Source: Solibacillus sp. FSL R7-0668 (lineage in GTDB: Bacteria > Bacillota > Bacilli > Bacillales_A > Planococcaceae). Taken from it: a DNA stretch of 64,000 nt. Location: assembly GCF_038006205.1 (NCBI RefSeq), contig NZ_JBBOUU010000001.1, forward strand, positions 1,180,001 through 1,244,000. Reading direction: 5' to 3'. The position numbers and the translations under genes are program-made. Each line of letters opens with the position of its first letter. Position 1 is the stretch's first letter. This document shows, one piece after another, positions 59,572-64,000 of this stretch. A model generated the notes under the pieces. That model was not told where the DNA came from. It saw only the letters and a list, made by a program, of their open reading frames with translations, and did no database searches.

Positions 59572-60081
59572 GTGCGAAATTATTTAACCATTCAATACAC
59601 ATCGATGATTGTCATATGTTTTATATGTGGTGTATTGTGTTATCAACTATTTGAAATGGCTCAAATCAAGCAAGTAATTACATTTTTTGATCAACGTTTA
59701 TTATCATCAGAGAAGCCTACATTTTTTTGGAATGTAGTTCCTTTCCTGCTGAGCATTAGTATTGTACTATTTTTTTCAACACATCAATATTTAGCAAAAA
59801 TAGCTCTCATTTTTATTGCGATAAAAATGACATTTTTAGGACTTAGCTCTGTTTATTTACTCGTACAGCATGATTCTGTCAAGCTGTACGCCTATTGGTG
59901 GTTCCCATTTCAGCTATTGTATGGAATTTTACTCATCATGCTTTATGAGGTAATGAAGCGCCAACAAGCAAGTAGGACTCTTAAACGGACAATCCCATTT
60001 AAAAGAGTGCTAATTTTATTAATTATTTTTGTTTTAATAGGGACTTTAGAAAATTTCACAATAACTTACTTATTTAAATAA
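59572..60081 (+). CDS. spoIIM: membrane protein, probably a diverged stage II sporulation protein M
   Basis: A 169-residue protein with about five hydrophobic helices (about 8-26, 50-70, 74-95, 100-123, 146-166). The order nudF ... fur ... xerD in B. subtilis has spoIIM just before fur, and the layout here agrees: a short N-terminus, a first helix, an outside FFDQRLLSS segment and a last helix ending GTLENFTITYLF. Sequence likeness to SpoIIM is weak, and the Gly-rich middle core is not obvious. SpoIIM is part of the DMP engulfment complex. The start is GTG behind AAGGGGGCGG. Confidence 0.5.
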   Translation: MRNYLTIQYTSMIVICFICGVLCYQLFEMAQIKQVITFFDQRLLSSEKPTFFWNVVPFLLSISIVLFFSTHQYLAKIALIFIAIKMTFLGLSSVYLLVQHDSVKLYAYWWFPFQLLYGILLIMLYEVMKRQQASRTLKRTIPFKRVLILLIIFVLIGTLENFTITYLFK

Positions 60082-60090
60082 ATCATTGTC

Positions 60091-60120
60091 TTGTAATAAG
60101 ATTTAGTCATTTGGTATAAT
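60091..60120 (+). promoter_or_regulatory. promoter of fur
   Basis: TTGTAA and TATAAT are separated by 18 bases, 27 bases before the fur start codon. No clear Fur box overlaps it. Confidence 0.6.
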
Positions 60121-60146
60121 GGAATGAGTTTAGGAGGGCGTCACAT

Positions 60147-60614
60147 ATGGAGAGCCGGATTGATCGAATTAAAAAGCAACTGCATAGTGCGAGCTATAAG
60201 CTGACGCCACAGCGAGAAGCAACGGTAGCGGTATTACTTGAGCATGAGGAAGACCATTTAAGTGCTGAGGATGTTTACTTATTAGTAAAGGAAAAAGCAC
60301 CTGAAATTGGTTTAGCAACAGTATATCGTACGTTAGAGCTTCTAACAGAGCTGAAAGTTGTCGATAAAATTAACTTCGGTGACGGTGTATCTCGTTATGA
60401 TTTACGTCAGGAAGGCGCAAAGCATTTCCACCACCATTTAGTTTGTATCGAATGTGGCGCAGTAGATGAAATTCAAGAAGATTTATTAGAAGATGTAGAA
60501 GCAATCGTGGAAAAACGCTGGAACTTTATCATTAAAGATCACCGCCTAACCTTCCATGGTATTTGTTGGCGTTGTCACGATAATAGTGACAACTCTGGAG
60601 ACAACAATGACTAA
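60147..60614 (+). CDS. fur: ferric uptake regulator
   Basis: The iron-responsive repressor, 155 residues. The winged helix at 1-85 reads YKLTPQREATVAVLLEHEEDHLSAEDVY and GLATVYRTLELLTEL. The metal and dimer domain reads RYDLRQEGAKHFHHHLVCIECGAVDEI and HRLTFHGICWRC, with the two CxxC motifs of the structural zinc. The second Fur-family gene at 36247 fits Zur, so iron sensing is assigned here; the gene order fur-xerD agrees. TTTAGGAGGGCG precedes the ATG. A strong terminator follows. Confidence 0.95.
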   Translation: MESRIDRIKKQLHSASYKLTPQREATVAVLLEHEEDHLSAEDVYLLVKEKAPEIGLATVYRTLELLTELKVVDKINFGDGVSRYDLRQEGAKHFHHHLVCIECGAVDEIQEDLLEDVEAIVEKRWNFIIKDHRLTFHGICWRCHDNSDNSGDNND

Positions 60615-60625
60615 TCTCTAATCAA

Positions 60626-60659
60626 CAAAAAAGAGCAGCGAATTCGCTGCTCTTTTTAT
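60626..60659. terminator. bidirectional terminator
   Basis: AAAGAGCAGCGAA pairs with TTCGCTGCTCTTT, flanked by A and T runs. It is shared by fur and the convergent stress protein gene. Confidence 0.9.
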
Positions 60660-60680
60660 ATGAAAATACGAAGATTTTTA

Positions 60681-61022
60681 TTACATTGGGTGGTGGGCGA
60701 TAATTACTAATTTACCCGTATCTAACTCTTTTTTAGCTAGGTCCATTTCTGTACTTGTTAGGCCAAGATCTGCTAAATTGTTTTCAAAATCATCGGGAGT
60801 TGTTTGGAAGAAGTTTTTAATTGTTGCTAAGAAGCCGCTTTCTTTACCCGATATTTCAGCTGTTGCTCCAGCATCTACATTAAAGAAGTCCGCAATATCA
60901 TCTGCGCGCTTATTACTATTCGCAAAAACGTGGATATGATCACGATGATAGCCCTCGGAAATAAATCCTTCAATAACGTTTTTTGCTTGAACACCATTTT
61001 CTACTGCTTTCATTGTTGCCAT
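60681..61022 (-). CDS. general stress protein (YflT/17M family)
   Basis: A 113-residue soluble protein with the YflT domain: KAVENGVQAKNVIEGFISEGYHRDHIHVFANSNKRADDI, then a helical part and a late beta strand TGKLVIIAHHP. B. subtilis YflT is a sigma-B-controlled general stress protein of unknown action. A sigma-B-type promoter lies 40 bases upstream here. The ATG at 61022 follows AAAAGGAGTGG; the longer open frame includes the promoter itself and is rejected. Confidence 0.85.
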   Translation of the reverse strand: MATMKAVENGVQAKNVIEGFISEGYHRDHIHVFANSNKRADDIADFFNVDAGATAEISGKESGFLATIKNFFQTTPDDFENNLADLGLTSTEMDLAKKELDTGKLVIIAHHPM

Positions 61023-61061
61023 TTCTAAAACCACTCCTTTTTTTAGTAATACGTAATAACT

Positions 61062-61087
61062 GTTCCCAGAATAATCTAGTATTAAAC
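61062..61087 (-). promoter_or_regulatory. sigma-B-type promoter
   Basis: On the minus strand GTTTAA and GGGAAC are separated by 14 bases, matching the sigma-B consensus GTTTAA-N12-14-GGGWAW closely. The encoded protein is of a known stress family. Confidence 0.7.
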
Positions 61088-61129
61088 ATAGTAGATTCAC
61101 CACCGAGTTCTGGAGTTGATTTTCCTAAT

Positions 61130-61215
61130 CCGCTTTTCTTTAGCTTTAGTGGGCTACCTTATTCCGGCGTTAAAGCCACGTCCCCGGAAAAGCACCCCCC
61201 GTAGCGTAGCAGAAT
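61130..61215. other. GC-rich non-coding island
   Basis: About 85 bases with GGCGTTAAAGCC, GTCCCCGGAAAAG and CCCCCCGTAGCGTAGC stand out in an AT-rich 329-base gap between the stress protein promoter and the next gene's terminator. I see short complementary pieces but no coding frame and no named family. Confidence 0.35.
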
Positions 61216-61307
61216 AATCCCAATATTATAATAGATTTCAATTCCAAAACTGTATTCGAAAATGATCATTATAAGAAGTGGATTAGAACAAAAAAGGATT
61301 TTCTGCA

Positions 61308-61340
61308 TAAAAAAACGCATGAAGTGGATTCATGCGTTTG
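61308..61340 (-). terminator. terminator of the CorC-family gene
   Basis: AAACGCATGAA pairs with TTCATGCGTTT on the minus strand, followed by TTTTATG. Confidence 0.88.
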
Positions 61341-61351
61341 CTCTTACTCTA

Positions 61352-62668
61352 TTAGGCTTCAATTACATCATGAAGCTTTTTAATTTCTAAATATTGAATT
61401 TGCAATCCATCGATTTCATGGATTTTAAATTCATAGTTTTCATAAATGAACGACTCATCTAAATGTAAGTCTGGCATATTCGTAAAGTACCAGCCACCAA
61501 TTGTATCTACGTTTGGATCTTCAATTTCTAAGTATAGCAGCTTACAAATATCATCGACTAATACTTTGGAATAAACGAGGTAATGATCTTCGTCAATTTT
61601 TCGGATATCTGGAATTTCATCGTCATCAAACTCATCACGTATTTCACCGACAAGCTCCTCTAAAATATCTTCTACCGTAACCATACCACTTGTTCCGCCA
61701 TATTCATCTAATAAAACCGAAATATGAATACGCTTTTTTTGCATAATTTGAAGTAAGTCTTGAATCGGCGTAGTTTCGATAATGCGTATCACGGGGTTTA
61801 TAAAGTCCACCAGTTTAAAAGTTTTTGGGTTAATGCGATTATTCATGCCGAGTGTTAGGAAATCTTTAATATTCAAGAAACCTAAAATATTATCGCGGTC
61901 ACCATCGTATACTGGATAGCGTGTATAGCGCTCTTCAGAAACTACTGTTAGCACCTCTTCAAAGGTAGCGGATTTGTCAAAGCCGATAATATCGGTACGT
62001 GGCACCATAATTTCGCGCGCAATTTTATCGTCAAATTCAAATACATTGTTTACATATTTTAGCTCGTTCTTATTAATTTCGCCTGATTTATAACTCTCAG
62101 AAAGAAGCAAACGTAATTCTTCCTCTGTATGTGATAATTCATGCTCGCCAGCTGGCTTCATACCGAATAATTTTAATAATAAACGTGCAGAGCCATTTAA
62201 GAGCCAAATTAATGGGAACATGAGCTTATAAAACAATTGAATTGGTTTTGCGAATGCTAGTGTAATCATTTCAGCCTTTTGGATGGCAATTGTTTTAGGC
62301 GCAAGTTCACCTACAACTACGTGGAAGAATGTCGCAAGGAAAAATGCCCCGCCTAATGTAAACCAGTGGATATAATCTGTTGAGATACCGATTGATTCAA
62401 ACATTGGGTGCAATATAAACTCAAATGTAGATTCACCAACCATACCGATACCTAATGCAGTAACAGTAATACCTAACTGACAGGCAGATAAATATTCATC
62501 TAAATGGGTTGTAACATTTTTGGCAGCCAATGAGCCGGTTTTTCCTTCAGCAACAAGCTGATCAATACGAGATTGGCGCACTTTAACAATCGCAAACTCT
62601 GTTGCAACGAAAAAGGCAGTTAATGCGATTAATATCGCGAAAATGATTAAGTTAATGACTGTGGTCAA
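61352..62668 (-). CDS. CNNM/CorC-HlyC family membrane protein
   Basis: A 438-residue protein of the hemolysin-C/CNNM family, implicated in divalent cation (Mg2+ or Co2+) efflux. The DUF21 domain with three to four helices covers about residues 1-195 (FVATEFAIVKVRQSRID, LGITVTALGIGMVGE). A CBS pair follows (IMVPRTDIIGF, then RIHISVLLDEYGGTSGMVTVEDILEELVGEI), then the CorC_HlyC beta domain (340-438). Despite the name it is not a proven toxin. The start is TTG behind TAGGACG. It lies 36 bases after the MerR gene and may share its transcript. Confidence 0.9.
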   Translation of the reverse strand: MTTVINLIIFAILIALTAFFVATEFAIVKVRQSRIDQLVAEGKTGSLAAKNVTTHLDEYLSACQLGITVTALGIGMVGESTFEFILHPMFESIGISTDYIHWFTLGGAFFLATFFHVVVGELAPKTIAIQKAEMITLAFAKPIQLFYKLMFPLIWLLNGSARLLLKLFGMKPAGEHELSHTEEELRLLLSESYKSGEINKNELKYVNNVFEFDDKIAREIMVPRTDIIGFDKSATFEEVLTVVSEERYTRYPVYDGDRDNILGFLNIKDFLTLGMNNRINPKTFKLVDFINPVIRIIETTPIQDLLQIMQKKRIHISVLLDEYGGTSGMVTVEDILEELVGEIRDEFDDDEIPDIRKIDEDHYLVYSKVLVDDICKLLYLEIEDPNVDTIGGWYFTNMPDLHLDESFIYENYEFKIHEIDGLQIQYLEIKKLHDVIEA

Positions 62669-62704
62669 ACAAGCGTCCTACTCACGAAGTAGAACGTTCA
62701 CCTC

Positions 62705-63100
62705 CTAGTTATTTAAAATTAATAAAAGCGATTGCATGAGTGCAACACTTTCAGGCGATACTTTTTTACGCAGTTTTTTACGTTCTTTGTCGTCTAGATT
62801 TCCCATTAGCATCGTGACATCTTGTTCTAGCTTGCGCATTTGTAAACGGATATCTTGAATATCGATTTCTTCGTGCGTTTGTTCTGTAGGGGATAGCATG
62901 TTATGAATTTCATCTAAACATTTCCCAAGTTGCTTTTGTTTTTCAATCCAATGAATTCGTTCGATCATTGTTTTATCATAGTAGCGATAATTGGAGGCAG
63001 AACGTTCAACTGATAGCAAGCCTAAATTTGTATAATAATCAATTGTTCGTTTTGTTACTCCCGTAGCAGAGGCAAGCTCACCAATTTTTAATTTGTCGAT
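62705..63100 (-). CDS. MerR-family regulator lacking a standard start codon
   Basis: The frame encodes DKLKIGELASATGVTKRTIDYYTNLGLLSVERSASNYRYYD, a complete MerR helix-turn-helix, then a coiled-coil dimer region and a short C-terminus; about 131 residues. No ATG, GTG or TTG lies in frame before the helix-turn-helix: a TGA is seven codons before KIGEL. The best start is ATC at 63098-63100, ten bases after GGGAGTG, a single base change from ATG. The next usable codon (TTG, 63017-63019) would drop most of the DNA-binding domain. It is thus a rare-start gene or a very recent loss. Confidence 0.7.
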   Translation of the reverse strand: MDKLKIGELASATGVTKRTIDYYTNLGLLSVERSASNYRYYDKTMIERIHWIEKQKQLGKCLDEIHNMLSPTEQTHEEIDIQDIRLQMRKLEQDVTMLMGNLDDKERKKLRKKVSPESVALMQSLLLILNN

Positions 63101-63287
63101 CCCAAAATATCACTCCCATCTATCACGTTATACTTTTAAGGATAACGTAATTTAAAGAAAATGTAAATTAATCACGCTGTATGAAGAGGCTAGATTTTTA
63201 TGACTGTGAATGATAGGGGCAAGCAATAACATGAAGCATTAGAAAATGGTAAAATGATGACTATAAGTATGAAGTGAGGCGAAATAG

Positions 63288-64000
63288 ATGCAAGCATTAA
63301 CAGATCCAATCGAAGACTATCTTCATTTTATAAAAGTAGAACGTCAATTATCAGACAATACATTGCAATCCTATAAAAGAGATTTACTAGCATATGCAAG
63401 GCATTTGTATCATGAGCAAAAAAAGTCAGATTTCAATCAAGTTATTCGAGAACATATTTTGCTGTATTTAGATAGTTTACGAGCGGTCGGCAAATCGAGC
63501 AAAACCGTTTCGAGACAAATTTCATCGATTCGTTCGTTTCATCAATTTTTATTACGTGAAAAAGTGTGTGACCAAGATCCGACGGTACATTTAGAAATGC
63601 CTAAAAAGGAACAGACTTTACCGAAAGTGCTTTCTATAGAAGATATAGATGCACTTATTTCAGCACCGTCCATTGAAAAGCCACAAGGAATTCGAGATAT
63701 TGCGATTTTAGAGATGATGTACGGCTCTGGCATGCGCATAAGCGAGCTCATTGCATTAAATTTGGAGGATGTGCACATAACGATGGGCTTTGTGCGCGTA
63801 TTTGGTAAAGGCGGAAAGGAACGAATTATTCCACTCGGGCGGGGTGCACTAACGGCATGTACCAATTATTTGAACGAGGCAAGACCGCAATTACTCGGCA
63901 ATGCCCCGAAAAATGATGCGTTTTTCATTACACAAAGAGGGAAAGGATTTACGAGACAAGGGTGCTGGAAAATTATAAAAGAACATGCGCAAACGGCTGG
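63288..64000 (+). CDS. xerD: site-specific tyrosine recombinase XerD (5' part)
   Basis: XerD resolves chromosome dimers at dif together with XerC. The frame is open from the ATG at 63288 to the end of the window (237 codons), so the last part with the His-x-x-Arg and Tyr nucleophile is outside. The N-terminal SAM-like core-binding domain reads LTDPIEDYLHFIKVERQLSDNTLQSYKRDL. The catalytic domain starts with LPKVLSIEDIDALI and contains Arg150 in MYGSGMRISELIAL and the Lys region VFGKGGKERIIPLG. GTGAGGCG precedes the ATG. The place after fur matches B. subtilis ripX. Confidence 0.93.
   Translation, partial: MQALTDPIEDYLHFIKVERQLSDNTLQSYKRDLLAYARHLYHEQKKSDFNQVIREHILLYLDSLRAVGKSSKTVSRQISSIRSFHQFLLREKVCDQDPTVHLEMPKKEQTLPKVLSIEDIDALISAPSIEKPQGIRDIAILEMMYGSGMRISELIALNLEDVHITMGFVRVFGKGGKERIIPLGRGALTACTNYLNEARPQLLGNAPKNDAFFITQRGKGFTRQGCWKIIKEHAQTA

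Noticed and set aside
61022-61103. N-terminal extension of the general stress protein
   Set aside because: It would include the sigma-B promoter and lacks a ribosome site, whereas AAAAGGAGTGG fits the start at 61022.

Overview
The window is a chromosomal segment of an AT-rich, endospore-forming member of the Bacillales. Codon use, strong AGGAGG-type ribosome sites and several blocks of Bacillus subtilis gene order support this: ccpN-yqfL-(dnaG)-sigA-cccA-trmK-yqfO-ispH-yqfQ-cshB-nfo-yqfT-znuCB-zur, and yqkD/E/F-nudF-(spoIIM)-fur-xerD. From memory of protein sequences, Lysinibacillus, Solibacillus or a close relative is the best guess. That is an inference, because no rRNA is present. I saw no tRNA, rRNA or CRISPR array.

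Layout. Positions 1-2.6 kb hold the end of a metallo-beta-lactamase-fold hydrolase, an EcsC protein, a small helical protein and a HAD phosphatase. Positions 2.7-14 kb hold glyS (minus strand, with T-box leader, plus a leftover 3' end of a second divergent glyS), then ccpN-yqfL, dnaG-sigA, an orphan membrane protein, an acyl-CoA dehydrogenase, cccA, trmK and yqfO. At 14-15.8 kb an unusual degenerate dihydroorotate-dehydrogenase-like domain is fused to a duplicated membrane domain. Positions 15.9-22.3 kb are a C4-dicarboxylate uptake and sensing locus (dctP, dctB, dctS, dctR). An intact IS3-family element lies inside the last codons of dctB and removes its native tail. An IS200/IS605-type element follows at 22.4-23.1 kb.

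Positions 23-36.7 kb hold ispH, two HAD/small-protein genes, yqfQ, cshB, nfo, a PBP4-type carboxypeptidase, pcp, a short GlnR-like regulator, a TetR/SDR divergent pair, a structured interspersed repeat, two tiny related Asn/Lys-rich proteins, DUF3889 and DUF2624 proteins, and znuC-znuB-zur behind a Zur-box promoter.

Positions 36.7-42.1 kb are a cobalamin-riboswitch operon: a divergent PduO-like protein, BtuF, CobU, CobS, CobC, a second partial CobU, an ECF S component (CblT-like) and an AIR-synthase-fold kinase (CblS-like). Together these suggest import of corrinoids and alpha-ribazole and assembly of the nucleotide loop without CobT. Positions 42.2-50.3 kb hold ilvE (possible CodY site), a lipoprotein, the flotillin pair yuaF-floT, a 5'-nucleotidase, a heme-monooxygenase-like protein and several orphan or TPR proteins.

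Positions 50.3-53.7 kb are a complete lia cell-envelope-stress operon (liaI-liaH-liaF-liaS-liaR, minus strand) with hairpins between the effector and sensor halves. Positions 53.9-64 kb hold yneF, luxS, yqkD, a thiolase, yqkE, a VanZ protein, yqkF, nudF, a likely spoIIM, fur, a stress protein with a sigma-B-like promoter, a CorC/HlyC-family protein, a MerR regulator lacking a normal start codon, and the 5' part of xerD running off the end.
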